DNA of 64,000 bases from Microcoleus sp. FACHB-68 (GCF_014695715.1 NZ_JACJOT010000015.1:62001-126000); one strand, 5' to 3'. Positions 1-9,435 are shown, counted from the stretch's first letter. A program made the numbers and translations. Notes: a model not told the origin generated them from the letters alone.

Positions 1-516
1 GGCAAGCAACCGCGAGTGTGTGTAGTGATCGGCTTTCCCACCGGCGCAACAACATCGGCAGTGAAATTGCATGAAGCTCAAGAAGCTGTAGAGAATGGTG
101 CGACTGAACTGGATGTGGTGATTAACTTAGGTTGGTTGAAAGCCGGCAAAACAGACGAACTGCACCGGGAGATTGCGGAAATTTGTGACGAGACAGGGCA
201 ACCTGTTAAAGCAATCTTAGAAACAGCATTACTCACAGACGAGGAAAAAATTATCGCTGCTGAACTTTGTATGGATGCCGGTGTGGATTTCCTCAAAACC
301 AGCACAGGCGTTTACGGGGGGGCAACTGTGGAAGATATCCGCTTGCTCAAAGAGTTCAGCAAAGGACAGGCAGGAATCAAAGCATCGGGGGGAATCCGTA
401 CTTATCAGCAAGCTGTGGAGTTAATTTTAGCCGGCGCAACGCGGCTAGGCACCTCTCGAGGACCCGAATTAATTCGCTTACGCGATAACCTGGAAGAGAA
501 GCATGAAGAAACATAA
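1..516 (+). CDS. deoC: Deoxyribose-phosphate aldolase, 5'-truncated by window
   Basis: Cytosolic class I aldolase that cleaves 2-deoxyribose-5-phosphate into acetaldehyde and glyceraldehyde-3-phosphate in deoxynucleoside catabolism. The frame is open from base 1, so about 171 C-terminal residues are present and the N-terminus lies outside the window; the GTG at 16 is internal. Visible family motifs are [12 protein letters not shown] (Asp of the proton relay), FLKTSTG (the Schiff-base lysine) and GIKASGGIR (second catalytic lysine). All are in the order expected for DeoC. recO follows after a 156-bp heptamer-repeat spacer. Identification is secure. Confidence 0.95.
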   Translation, partial: GKQPRVCVVIGFPTGATTSAVKLHEAQEAVENGATELDVVINLGWLKAGKTDELHREIAEICDETGQPVKAILETALLTDEEKIIAAELCMDAGVDFLKTSTGVYGGATVEDIRLLKEFSKGQAGIKASGGIRTYQQAVELILAGATRLGTSRGPELIRLRDNLEEKHEET

Positions 517-524
517 AGGGGCTA

Positions 525-660
525 GGGACTAGAGACTAGGGACTAAGAGGAAAAATTTGTACAATGCCCCATGCCCGATGCCCGTACCTTTAGGTTGGCG
601 CAGCCATGCCCAATGCCCCATGCCCCATGCCCCATGCCCCATGCCCCATGCCCCATCCCC
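525..660. repeat. Heptameric STRR array (CCCCATG-type)
   Basis: The spacer between deoC and recO starts with degenerate GACTAGG-type heptamers. It continues with about ten CCCCATG/CCCAATG/CCCGATG units, interrupted by a short GTACCTTTAGGTTGGCGCAG segment. The last units are near-perfect tandem copies and run to about 12 bases before the recO start codon. This is the short tandemly repeated repetitive DNA typical of filamentous cyanobacteria. No promoter is visible in it. Confidence 0.85.
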
Positions 661-672
661 TAAATACTAAAA

Positions 673-1710
673 ATGGGTCAAACTTACAAAGCGACTGGAA
701 TTAACCTGAAAGGCTCACCAATGGGCGAGTCTGACCGGCTCTTGACGATTTTGACGCGGGAGTTTGGTTTAATTCGCGCAGTCGTACCGGGGGCGAGAAA
801 GCCAAACTCGCAGATGGGGGGGCGTGGTGGCTTGTTTGTGGTTAACGAATTGCTGATTCAAAAGGGGCGTTCGCTTGATAAAATTGCCCAAGCAGAAACT
901 TTAGAATCTTATCCGGGTTTAAGTCGGGATCTGGGAAAACTTGCAGCTGGGCAGTATTTGGCTGAAGTGGTACTTTGTCAAGCGTTGAGCGAACAACCGC
1001 AGGAAGAACTTTTTTGCTTGCTAAACGAGCATTTGAGCCGAATTGAGCAGTTACCCAACGCAGGCGAGGGTGCAATGTCTGTGCCGGTGCTAGCCCACTT
1101 AACGCACGGTGTTTATCACCTTTTGGCTTTAGCCGGCATTGCACCTCAAGTTCAATCCTGCTCTATCACCCAGCGCCCACTCATCCCAGACTTTACCGCG
1201 CCAGACTGGCGAGTTGGGTTTAGTATCGCTGCCGGCGGAACCGTGAGTTTACCAGAGAAACGCCGGTTGGAAGGGCCAGGTTCAGGGCCGGCCATCGAAC
1301 TACCACGATCCGCTTCTTATACTACAAAATTTGCAAGCAGTCAAACTGGATTTAAAGCCGGCACAGAAACGCGACCCAACAAGAATTCTGCCTTAAAAAG
1401 CATTGCCATCGGCAACAAAGTGGCTGAGACTACTAACAACAGCTACCGCACACTCATCCATCCCGAAAGACCCGTAAAAATCGATACCCAGCTCAATGCG
1501 GTCGAGCTGGCATTACTTCAGCAGCTAGCGGAACCTCAGATATCTTGGCCCCATGCCGGTTTATCTCATTTACGAACCCAGAACACAGAGACAGCTTGGG
1601 TCGCAGTTGAACGCATTTTGCGTCAGTACGCTCAGTCTCAATTTGATCGCTCGATCCGCTCGGCTGCTTTAATAGATTCCTATTTTGCCTCCCTGCCCAT
1701 TTCCCCGTGA
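673..1710 (+). CDS. recO: DNA repair protein RecO
   Basis: RecFOR-pathway mediator that loads RecA on SSB-coated ssDNA and anneals strands. The N-terminal OB-fold (about residues 1-80) has the typical [16 protein letters not shown] and [12 protein letters not shown] stretches. It is followed by the helical domain with GQYLAEVVL. At 345 aa it is longer than most RecO proteins (about 240-290), because residues about 195-275 hold a low-similarity Ser/Thr/Lys-rich insertion before the C-terminal helices. The four zinc-binding cysteines of many RecO proteins are not present; one Cys remains at QSCS. The MFS gene starts 3 bp after the stop, so co-transcription is likely. Confidence 0.92.
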   Translation: MGQTYKATGINLKGSPMGESDRLLTILTREFGLIRAVVPGARKPNSQMGGRGGLFVVNELLIQKGRSLDKIAQAETLESYPGLSRDLGKLAAGQYLAEVVLCQALSEQPQEELFCLLNEHLSRIEQLPNAGEGAMSVPVLAHLTHGVYHLLALAGIAPQVQSCSITQRPLIPDFTAPDWRVGFSIAAGGTVSLPEKRRLEGPGSGPAIELPRSASYTTKFASSQTGFKAGTETRPNKNSALKSIAIGNKVAETTNNSYRTLIHPERPVKIDTQLNAVELALLQQLAEPQISWPHAGLSHLRTQNTETAWVAVERILRQYAQSQFDRSIRSAALIDSYFASLPISP

Positions 1711-1713
1711 GCC

Positions 1714-3306
1714 ATGATGCGACTGTCTGATTCTGATTTTAAAATACAGCATTCACCCCTAAAACACGCTAACCAGCCAGCCAACGAGGTGAGCCAACCC
1801 CGCCATCCCGGTAATGGTAGTAATCAAACGCCTTATCGTCGCCCAAGCGCTGATCGCTCAAACGGCAGCAAAGAGCCGGCAGCCCACAGGCTTGATAAAA
1901 TGCCGGCATCCGAGACTGCCTCGCAAAAAACAGGCGAACCGGCAAATGGACACGGGGCAGCAGATGAGCGAGAGAACATTGAAGCGACACCCCAGGCTGT
2001 CTCCCCCTCCACTCCAGAAACCCTCGAACCGGCAGAACCAGAAGAAACAGGATTTAGGCCGATTCTGAGAAATCGCAACTTTGTGACGATGTGGAGCGGC
2101 CAGATATTTTCCCAACTGGCCGATAAGGTGTATCTAGTGCTGATGATTGCGCTGATCGCCAGTCGCTTTCAAGCATCAGGACAAACAATCAGTTCCTGGG
2201 TTTCAGCGATTATGATCGCCTTTACCATTCCAGCCGTGCTGTTGGGTTCTCTCGCCGGCGCGTTTGTGGATCGGTGGCCCAAAAAGATAGTGATGGTGAT
2301 CACGAATTTACTGCGTGGTGCGATTGTTTTGGCGCTGCCGGTGCAGTTGTGGGTGGTTCAGGATTGGGCACCTGTGGCGGGACTGCCGGTGGGTTTCTGC
2401 ATTTTACTCGCCGCAACATTCCTGGTTTCAACGCTGACGCAATTTTTTGCGCCGGCAGAACAAGCAGCCCTGCCTTTGATCGTAGGACGTGGCCAGCTTT
2501 TAGCGGCAAATTCACTCTACACCACAACCATGATGGCCTCGGTCATTATTGGGTTTGCCGTGGGAGAACCGTTGCTGGCACTGGCAGACACCTTATTTGG
2601 TCACTTGGAAATTGGCAAAGAACTGGTGGTAGGAGGTAGCTATTGCATCGCCGGCTTGCTGCTGCTAGTCCTTAAAACCGGCGAAAAGTCAATGCCGGCA
2701 GATCATGAATCTCCCCATGTTTGGGAAGATATTCGGGATGGTCTGCGCTACTTGCGGGAGAACCGGCGCGTCCGTAACGCGATGATTCAATTGGTCATTC
2801 TCTTCTCAATCTTTGCCGCCTTAGCAGTTTTGGCCGTTCGTTTAGCGGAATTGATCCCTGCGATGAAAGCCTCTCAATTTGGCTTTTTACTCGCTGCCGG
2901 TGGGGTGGGCATGGGTGCCGGTGCCGCAATTCTCGGTCACGGAGGCCAGCGCTTTTCCCACTCTCAAATGAGTCTGGCCGGTTCAATGGGCATGGCAGCC
3001 TCTCTTGCCGGTCTGTCCGTATTCACACAACAACTATGGCCGACATTATTGCTGATTACCCTGCTAGGGGCATTTGCCGCCGTGGTCGGCGTTCCCATGC
3101 AAACCACCATTCAGGCAGAAACCCCCGAAGAAATGCGGGGCAAAGTATTTGGGCTACAGAATAACGGCATTAATATCGCTCTCACCTTACCCTTAGCCTT
3201 AGCCGGTGTTGCCGAAACTTTCTTCGGATTAAAAGTCGTTTTTCTAGGCTTAGCCGCATTAGCCCTCGCCGGAGGCGTCTTAACCTGGTATATTTCCCGT
3301 AAATAG
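1714..3306 (+). CDS. MFS transporter with long hydrophilic N-terminus
   Basis: Predicted inner-membrane major facilitator exporter; substrate unknown. Residues about 1-120 are hydrophilic and rich in Pro, Ser, Asn and Glu. The transporter core starts near residue 122 (ILRNRNFVTMWSGQIFSQLADK) and shows about 12 hydrophobic segments. These include a cytoplasmic-loop motif GAFVDRWPKK, related to the MFS motif A, after the second helix. The ATG chosen lies 3 bp after recO. A later start (for example Met at about 63) would shorten the tail, but codon use in the tail matches the neighbours. It is an unrelated branch to the MFS genes at 11460 and 56232. Confidence 0.85.
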   Translation: MMRLSDSDFKIQHSPLKHANQPANEVSQPRHPGNGSNQTPYRRPSADRSNGSKEPAAHRLDKMPASETASQKTGEPANGHGAADERENIEATPQAVSPSTPETLEPAEPEETGFRPILRNRNFVTMWSGQIFSQLADKVYLVLMIALIASRFQASGQTISSWVSAIMIAFTIPAVLLGSLAGAFVDRWPKKIVMVITNLLRGAIVLALPVQLWVVQDWAPVAGLPVGFCILLAATFLVSTLTQFFAPAEQAALPLIVGRGQLLAANSLYTTTMMASVIIGFAVGEPLLALADTLFGHLEIGKELVVGGSYCIAGLLLLVLKTGEKSMPADHESPHVWEDIRDGLRYLRENRRVRNAMIQLVILFSIFAALAVLAVRLAELIPAMKASQFGFLLAAGGVGMGAGAAILGHGGQRFSHSQMSLAGSMGMAASLAGLSVFTQQLWPTLLLITLLGAFAAVVGVPMQTTIQAETPEEMRGKVFGLQNNGINIALTLPLALAGVAETFFGLKVVFLGLAALALAGGVLTWYISRK

Positions 3307-3322
3307 CTGTCATGGTTGAGTA

Positions 3323-3456
3323 GACTTCTTGCAAAAACCCTTAATCGCATCGAACTTTTAACCTTATCTGCCTATTCCTAACGGCAGAGGATGACCAACA
3401 TCTGCGCTATCATCTGCGTTTATCTGGGATAAAAAAAACAACCATTGCAAGAAGTC
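3323..3456. repeat. Putative MITE-like element with 12-bp terminal inverted repeats
   Basis: GACTTCTTGCAA at 3323-3334 is repeated exactly in inverted orientation as TTGCAAGAAGTC at 3445-3456, enclosing 110 bp with no ORF. The interior carries ATCTGCG-type short repeats (about 3401-3430) and a poly-A tract. The size, perfect ends and lack of coding capacity fit a miniature inverted-repeat element. No convincing target-site duplication is visible, so this is inference. Confidence 0.45.
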
Positions 3457-3559
3457 AAGTGTTAACGGTTAATTGTTCGCGCCTGAGTGCGATCAACAAT
3501 AAACCCTGAAAAATCAACACTGCTCACCGGCAACCCATTGGGCAACAAACAAATAAACA

Positions 3560-4834
3560 ATGCACATCGCTTGGCTTGGAAAAAAATCACCCTTTTGTGG
3601 CAATGTAACCTACTCTCGCGAGGTCACCAATGCGCTGCTAGACCGGGGATACGAAGTGAGCTTCCTCCACTTTGCCCAAGAAGCCTTCGACCCGGATAAC
3701 TTTTTTCCTTACCTGCGGGCCGGTCAGTTCGGCAGCACCGTCCGCACTGCTTTACAGAAGTCAAAAATTGCTCCAATTGTTGCAGAAGCAAGCACCGGCC
3801 CTGTTGCCTGCGAAGTTTCTCTACCTTGCCTCTACAAATCCACGATTTACACAATTCCCACCTTAAAATCGAGCAAGGTGTTGAGCGACTCGCTGCGGAA
3901 GCTTAAGCCTGACTTGGTTCATGCGTCTCTGACGCTGTCTCCCCTCGACTTTATGCTGCCAGAAATCTGTGAGGAACTGAATTTGCCCTTAGTGGCAACG
4001 TTCCACCCGCCGTTTGATGGCAAATTGCGGAATTTGACTTCAGGAACGCAGCAGTTGATGTACCAGTTGTATGCGCCATTTTTGGCAAATTATGACCGGA
4101 CAATTGTTTTTTCCCAACTACAGCGAGATGTGCTGATGCGCTTGGGCGTTCCAGAATCACGGCTGGCAGTGATTCCGAATGGGGTTGATGTCCAGAAGTA
4201 TTCCCCTGGCCCTTCCCAGTTAAAGGCTGAATTGGGTGCAAAGCGGATTTTTGTCTATCAAGGCCGCGTTGCCTTGGAAAAGAATGTAGAGGCGCTGCTG
4301 AAGGCGTGGAAGCGGGCTGAAATGGGTGCTGATAGCCGGCTCGTGATTGTGGGCAATGGGCCGATGGCAGCCTCGCTGATGCAGTTTTACGGGGAAGATT
4401 ACGGCATCACTTGGCTGGGATTTATTGGGGATGAGCAGCGGCGGATAGAAATTCTGCGAGGGGCAGATGTGTTTATTTTGCCTTCTTTAGTCGAGGGGCT
4501 TTCCCTGTCGCTGTTGGAAGCGATGGCGTGCGGGTTGGCGTGTTTGGCGACGGATGCCGGGGCGGATGGGGAAGTGCTGGAAGCGGGTGCCGGCGTGGTT
4601 TTGAGGACGCAGGGGGTGACGGGACAGTTGCGAACGTTGCTGCCGGTGTTTGAACAGCAGCCGGAATTTACCACGATGCTGGGGCAAAAAGCGCGTCAGC
4701 GAGTTTTGGAACGTTACACGCTCAGCAGCAATATCTCGCAAGTCGAGAAGCTTTATACTGAGGTCTTGCAGCAACACCGGCAGGTGCCTTTAAAAGTTAG
4801 CAGCAGTCAGGCAAGATTTATGAATCCGTTTTAA
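3560..4834 (+). CDS. GT4-family glycosyltransferase
   Basis: Retaining GT-B glycosyltransferase of 424 aa. The N-terminal acceptor domain begins MHIAWLGKKSPFCGNVTYS. The C-terminal donor-binding domain has IPNGVDVQKYSPGP, FVYQGRVALEKNVEALLKAW, LVIVGNGPMAASL and the E-x7-E type motif in LVEGLSLSLLEAMACG. The protein has no clear membrane span and is probably cytosolic or peripheral on the membrane. A glycolipid role such as digalactosyl-lipid synthesis (DgdA-like) is possible from memory of the cyanobacterial family, but the sequence alone does not prove it, so no symbol is given. It converges with the helicase gene downstream. Confidence 0.85.
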   Translation: MHIAWLGKKSPFCGNVTYSREVTNALLDRGYEVSFLHFAQEAFDPDNFFPYLRAGQFGSTVRTALQKSKIAPIVAEASTGPVACEVSLPCLYKSTIYTIPTLKSSKVLSDSLRKLKPDLVHASLTLSPLDFMLPEICEELNLPLVATFHPPFDGKLRNLTSGTQQLMYQLYAPFLANYDRTIVFSQLQRDVLMRLGVPESRLAVIPNGVDVQKYSPGPSQLKAELGAKRIFVYQGRVALEKNVEALLKAWKRAEMGADSRLVIVGNGPMAASLMQFYGEDYGITWLGFIGDEQRRIEILRGADVFILPSLVEGLSLSLLEAMACGLACLATDAGADGEVLEAGAGVVLRTQGVTGQLRTLLPVFEQQPEFTTMLGQKARQRVLERYTLSSNISQVEKLYTEVLQQHRQVPLKVSSSQARFMNPF

Positions 4835-4924
4835 AGTTTTGGTGAATGGAATTTATGCCGGCATCTGCAGATTTGGGGTGCCGGTTTTACATTTATGCCG
4901 GCTTACTGTTAACAATTCAAATAA

Positions 4925-7327
4925 CTAAAAACCCAGGATAGTTTCAGCAGATAAATGCATTACAGAATTGGGAAACCGGCCTTTGAGTGCCGGCAGCACA
5001 GGACAGGGTTTTTTATCTTCTAAGTTATTCGGTTTATTCCAGGTAAAAGGCGCTTTTTGAGCCGCAGACATCCACAGCAAACGCTTCGCGCGCGTCATCG
5101 CCACATAAAGCAAACGAAACTCTTCTGCTGTTTTTAAATAACCGGCTTGTTCCCAAGCATTGCCAACATCTGGAATAGGTTTCTTATGTAAGCCGGCACG
5201 AATCTTTGCCCTAGCAACTTCCGCCAGTGTGAACTCTCCAAGAAACTGTACTTGAGGCGGCACCCACAATCGGCCTGGAATCGTTTGTTCGTGCAAAAAT
5301 GGGAGAAAAACGTAATCCCAATCTAACCCTTTTGCCTTGTGCATCGTGATAATTGTCAGCTTGCCGGCTTGCGTATAAAGTGACTCATTATCATCTGTTT
5401 CCACCCCTTCAAATCGCTCTGAACTGACAATATCACTCAAAACTGTCAGCACAGAACTCATGGAACTATTTCCGGCATTTTGTTGAGCAACTCTTTCTGC
5501 TAATTTATCCGCTGTTGCTAACTCTGCTTGGTTATAATTCAGCGCCAAAGCTAGAAATGAAATTAAATTATAAATCGGTAATTCCATCCGAGCGCGAAGT
5601 AAACTACAACAGTAGCGACGTGCTTGCTCAACCGGCTGCGGTTGCGGTTGCGGATCAAGAGGGCCGGGATAGAGGAATTGTTCGGGTAAACTTGCTAAAG
5701 TGTTAAGGTCTTGAGTGGGAATTAGCCGGCGTTCCACCAGTACCGTTAGCGCCGCTTTCAAGTAATCTGGAGAATGAGGCCGATCAAGGAATTGCAGCAT
5801 TGCTAAAATTTGAGCCGGCACATGAGAACGCCGTTCCTGCTGCACCACATCATAAACATCGATCTTGTCTTTATATTGGCGGCTGAGTTCGTTGCCTAAC
5901 CATTCGCCTTGCCGGTTTTCTCGCACTAAAACTGCTGCCGTACTTTCTGGGTTTTCAGCAAATAACTCAATAACCCGCGCTCCTATCAACTGAACGGTAT
6001 TATAAATATCGCGGGGCGTGTAAATTTCCAAGCCATGACCGACCGGATCGGGGTTCGCATTCGCTTGCGGATCTCCCACATCAACCCGGTTAATTTGCTG
6101 CTCCTCAAAAGGCGGTTCACTTCCCGCTAAATGAGAATTATTCACCCATTTTAAGACAAAATTAGCCGCCTCAATAATAATTTGAGAACTGCGACCGGCT
6201 TCATACATTTTCACGCGCCGGTTTTCAGTTGCACAATCCTTACAGAATTCCCGAAAGTATTTGGGATCAGCCGGTGTAAACGTAGAATTAATTGCTTGAT
6301 TTGGATCTCCTACTCGGACTAGATTTAAAGTTGGAAATGGGGCATTGGGGATTGGGAATTGGGCATTGGTTAGTTTGCCTCTTTCTCCATCTCTTCCTCT
6401 GCGCGACTGAGTTGCGAGGATTTCTAGTAACCGAGTTTGCAAGGGTGACGAATCTTGGGCTTCATCTTCAAAAACGGCAAAGACTTGGTTTTGCCACAAT
6501 TGCCTTGTCCCTTCATTTTCAAGGACGCGCAAGGCTGCTAAAATCATGTCATCGTAATCGATAAAATCACGAGATTGTAGCAAATTTTGATAATTTTCAT
6601 ATAAGCCGGCGGCAATGGTTAAAATCTCATATTCATCCTCTGAAATACCCTCGCTCATCGTGAATAAATCTTGCGGTAAGCAACCCGATGATTTGGCTTC
6701 GTGAATCACAGTCATTGCCAAATTTGGCAACACTTCTGTGCGTAAAACAGATTGCCGGCGTAGTCTTTCTGTTTCCTCTCCATCAAATTGCCGCCCTTCG
6801 AGTAATCTTTGATACCGGCGCGGATTTGCGGCGATCCACTGTTCCACACAAGTGCGAATTAGCCGGTGATTTTGAGTCGGCGTTACTAATGTGGCAGTAT
6901 CGAGGCTTAAATGTGAAAGTTCTGGATGGCGAGTGGCAATGTTCAACGCCAAGCCATGCAATGTATTGACCGTAAACCCGGAATAGGGTAATGATAAATT
7001 TTTCAGATATTCGCGAATTTTAGCTTTAATATTGGCAGCAGCGGCACGGGTAAAGGTGACAACAACCAACTGCCGGCGGGTGTGTAACTGGTTATTTGCA
7101 ATTGCCAAAGCTGCGGCAGCCGCCATGCCTGTCGATTTGCCGGCACCAGGAACAGCGGAAACCGCCAAAGGGCCACCTTGCCAGTCCGTCATTTGCTGCT
7201 GTCCCGATCGCAGTCCCTCCCGAATGCGACGCACAGCTAACTCGCGTAGCGCTGCCGGTGTGAGTGCTTGCGTCTCGGTATCCGCACTCTCTGAATGGGT
7301 AATATTTTTATCTGAATCTTTTGGCAT
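4925..7327 (-). CDS. UvrD/PcrA-like superfamily 1 DNA helicase
   Basis: SF1A ATP-dependent helicase, 800 aa. Walker A is GAGKST at residues 61-66. Other motifs are VVVTFTRAAAANIK (motif Ia), FEDEAQD near 289 (Walker B), VRVGDPNQAI (motif III region), ITMHKAKGLDWDYVFLP (motif V) and LLYVAMTRAK (motif VI). It is likely a cytosolic DNA repair or conflict-resolution helicase. Between Walker B and motif III, residues about 310-333 are an extra segment. That segment is encoded by G-rich heptamer repeats (6339-6369), an STRR carried in frame. The gene converges on the glycosyltransferase gene with a 90-bp gap. Confidence 0.9.
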   Translation of the reverse strand: MPKDSDKNITHSESADTETQALTPAALRELAVRRIREGLRSGQQQMTDWQGGPLAVSAVPGAGKSTGMAAAAALAIANNQLHTRRQLVVVTFTRAAAANIKAKIREYLKNLSLPYSGFTVNTLHGLALNIATRHPELSHLSLDTATLVTPTQNHRLIRTCVEQWIAANPRRYQRLLEGRQFDGEETERLRRQSVLRTEVLPNLAMTVIHEAKSSGCLPQDLFTMSEGISEDEYEILTIAAGLYENYQNLLQSRDFIDYDDMILAALRVLENEGTRQLWQNQVFAVFEDEAQDSSPLQTRLLEILATQSRRGRDGERGKLTNAQFPIPNAPFPTLNLVRVGDPNQAINSTFTPADPKYFREFCKDCATENRRVKMYEAGRSSQIIIEAANFVLKWVNNSHLAGSEPPFEEQQINRVDVGDPQANANPDPVGHGLEIYTPRDIYNTVQLIGARVIELFAENPESTAAVLVRENRQGEWLGNELSRQYKDKIDVYDVVQQERRSHVPAQILAMLQFLDRPHSPDYLKAALTVLVERRLIPTQDLNTLASLPEQFLYPGPLDPQPQPQPVEQARRYCCSLLRARMELPIYNLISFLALALNYNQAELATADKLAERVAQQNAGNSSMSSVLTVLSDIVSSERFEGVETDDNESLYTQAGKLTIITMHKAKGLDWDYVFLPFLHEQTIPGRLWVPPQVQFLGEFTLAEVARAKIRAGLHKKPIPDVGNAWEQAGYLKTAEEFRLLYVAMTRAKRLLWMSAAQKAPFTWNKPNNLEDKKPCPVLPALKGRFPNSVMHLSAETILGF
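6339..6369. repeat. In-frame heptamer STRR inside helicase gene
   Basis: On the + strand GGGGCATT, GGGGATT, GGGAATT and GGGCATT follow each other with a 7-bp period, the same style as the intergenic STRRs. Read on the coding (minus) strand, this gives NAQFPIPNAPFPTL inside the UvrD-like protein without breaking the frame. Confidence 0.85.
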
Positions 7328-7612
7328 CGTTTGCTTGGCGGCGGAATTTTGAGCCGGTCGTAATTTTGAGTTTATCTCTTAAATAGCAATTCGGAAAATC
7401 CCGTTATCTCGTTAGACAGCTGACAAAAATATGAATATAGCAGCGGGTTTAGCCGGCATTTAACGCCTATCGTCCCTTAATTTCCCTGTAAACTCGCCCT
7501 ACCCCAACTGTTGGCGTTTCAATTTTTGTATCAGTTATGTACACACGATTTATTTGAGGTTAACTTGGGTACACCCAGGAAACAGCACTCGATTTTCGCT
7601 AAACAAATCCTT

Positions 7613-8569
7613 ATGAAAATTGACTTCAAACCCAAATCTGCCCAATATTTTGCCCGATTAAACCCGCCTCAAACCTGTGCCGGCAGCCAGCGTTTTAGTG
7701 TTGTCTTGCTGCTTGCAGTGCTATCTGCCGTCATGATGGGAAGCTGTGCCCAGCAAGCCAGTCAATACAACGCCTCTATGGCAAGTCCTCCCATGTCGCC
7801 GGCAAGTGCTCCAGCACCAGCAAATCAGGCTGTCGCGGCTGCTGAAGTGCCGAAAGCTCCACCCCAACTGATTAAAAATGCAGGACTAACTCTCATGGTT
7901 AAATCCATTGACAAAACCATGAAAGAAGTTTCTGCAATCGCCCAAACCCAGCAGGGTGATATCTTGGGATTTCAGAATCAAAAGCCTCAAGATTCCAGTA
8001 TGCGGCACACAGCATCCATGCGAATTCGGGTGCCACAAAACAAACTTGAAGCTACGTTAGATGCTTTAAATAGATTAGGAACTGTGCAAAAACAAACCCT
8101 CACCGCAGAGGATGTTTCTAATCAGTTAGTCGATTTAGATGCGCGGCTGCGAAATTTACGAAAATCTGAAGAATTGACTTTAAAAATAATGGAGCGATCT
8201 GGTTCTATTGGGGATGTTTTGAAGGCATCTCAACAAGTAAATACCATTCGCGATGAGATTGAGCGCATTGATGCTCAGTTAAAAAAACTGCGAGATCAGG
8301 TTGCGTACTCGACTATTTTGCTAAATTTAGAAGCGGCTGTTTCTGCTTCGTCTGAGACGGAGCCGGCCCTAGGTTTGCGGATGCAGGAAACCTGGGGACA
8401 AGCAACTCAGTCAGTGAGTGAATTTAGTTTAGCTTTACTTGCTTTGAGCATTTGGTTAGTTGCTTTCAGCCCTTATTTGCTGTTAGGGGGTGCGGCTATC
8501 TATGGCTTTCAACGATTTAGAAAACACAAGTCTCTTGCGACGGTTAATGAGACGAAAGTAAGGGAGTGA
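7613..8569 (+). CDS. DUF4349-type lipoprotein
   Basis: 318-aa envelope protein of unknown function. The start at 7613 (MKIDFKPK) places a signal peptide (RFSVVLLLAVLSAVMMGSC) with a lipobox-like Cys at about residue 45. The frame stays open upstream to a TTG at 7511, but that would bury the signal. After a Pro/Ala linker comes the DUF4349 core (LIKNAGLTLMVKSIDKTM). A coiled coil follows (DARLRNLRKSEELTLKIM to AQLKKLRDQ), then a C-terminal membrane helix (LALLALSIWLVAFSPYLLL) and a basic tail. The last 60 bp and the 3' flank are duplicated at 11321-11420. Confidence 0.85.
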   Translation: MKIDFKPKSAQYFARLNPPQTCAGSQRFSVVLLLAVLSAVMMGSCAQQASQYNASMASPPMSPASAPAPANQAVAAAEVPKAPPQLIKNAGLTLMVKSIDKTMKEVSAIAQTQQGDILGFQNQKPQDSSMRHTASMRIRVPQNKLEATLDALNRLGTVQKQTLTAEDVSNQLVDLDARLRNLRKSEELTLKIMERSGSIGDVLKASQQVNTIRDEIERIDAQLKKLRDQVAYSTILLNLEAAVSASSETEPALGLRMQETWGQATQSVSEFSLALLALSIWLVAFSPYLLLGGAAIYGFQRFRKHKSLATVNETKVRE

Positions 8570-8695
8570 AGGGGAGAAATAAAGGTCGAGCCGGTGCTTG
8601 GTAATTATCTATAGCAGAATGGCTCTGATGGGATGCTTTCGTTGGGTTTCGCTTCAAATCCGGTTACATCGGAATCATACAGTAGCGAAAGTGAT

Positions 8696-8733
8696 CGTCT
8701 CGCTCGCTATAATTAGCGAAAGCGAACGAGACG
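8696..8733. terminator. Hairpin between convergent genes
   Basis: CGTCTCGCTCGCT (8696-8708) and AGCGAACGAGACG (8721-8733) form a 13-bp stem with one mismatch (G-T or A-C depending on strand) and a 12-nt loop. It lies between the converging DUF4349 and pathogen-related-type genes. It has no T-run, so a bidirectional terminator or a dispersed palindromic repeat are both possible. Confidence 0.45.
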
Positions 8734-8778
8734 GTTGCATTACAACGCCAGCGGAAACAAGATGACCTCTTCCTTTGA

Positions 8779-9435
8779 TTAATGACTTACGGGACATCCT
8801 CCTCTCGTTAACCCTGTTAAGAAATTATTGGTGTCAAAGAAATGTTCTACAGACTCAATTTTTAAATCCTCTGTGACTTTAGCAATACTAAGACCAATAA
8901 TTTCAATAGTTTCTCCTTTCCCTTGATGATCTTTGTAAGATCCCTTAAAGATACCCCAGTGTCTCCACTTAAACACAACGCTAGGAGGCCCTGCAACGAC
9001 TTCGATTAATTCCCAGTGAAAACCGTCGGGAAAAGCTGTGTGAAAGAGGTTGTAGGAGGATTGAAAGGTTTCATCAGACGCGCGGTAGTGGTCTGAGTTT
9101 TCTAGAAAGAGATTATAGGTTCCCTGATCTACAATCTCTTCGGCTGTGTATTCTTTTCCTCCATTAGTTCTCATACGGAATTTATCCGTAACGACAGAGA
9201 TCCATTGTTGGGGATTGGTTTTGAAGGATGCTTCCATTTCAAATGTTCTCACCAGATTATAGGCGATCGCATTCAAAGACCCTTCAACATGATTGTGTTT
9301 CTTTTCCTTTTCCAAGGAAGCATTAGTGTGAGAATAGTCTGGACGACTTCCGTACCGCCATTCTACTCCGTCATCCTGTTTCAAAACTTCTTCTCTATCT
9401 TGCACCCAGAGGGGTAAGCCGGGAGTTGTACTCAT
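8779..9435 (-). CDS. SnoaL/NTF2-like protein resembling plant pathogen-related protein
   Basis: 218 aa, soluble, no signal peptide. The sequence matches what I recall of barley and other plant pathogen-related proteins, which have a SnoaL-like NTF2 fold. The shared stretches are WRYGSRPDYSHTN, VEGSLNAIAYNLVRTFEMEA, HTAFPDGFHWELIEVVAGPP, FKWRHWG and ESVEHFFDTNNFLTGL. These correspond to WRHGAPPNY, EGSLEEQVQNLVKTWEME, FRHWG and VEFFFD in the plant proteins. Biochemical activity is unknown. AGGAG about 11 bases upstream supports the ATG. The gene has no GCCGGC sites, unlike most neighbours, and sits beside an IS630 copy, so acquisition by transfer is plausible. Confidence 0.8.
   Translation of the reverse strand: MSTTPGLPLWVQDREEVLKQDDGVEWRYGSRPDYSHTNASLEKEKKHNHVEGSLNAIAYNLVRTFEMEASFKTNPQQWISVVTDKFRMRTNGGKEYTAEEIVDQGTYNLFLENSDHYRASDETFQSSYNLFHTAFPDGFHWELIEVVAGPPSVVFKWRHWGIFKGSYKDHQGKGETIEIIGLSIAKVTEDLKIESVEHFFDTNNFLTGLTRGGCPVSH

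Noticed and set aside
564-660. CCCCATG repeats as a CRISPR array
   Set aside because: Units are 7 bp with no spacers; this is a heptameric STRR.
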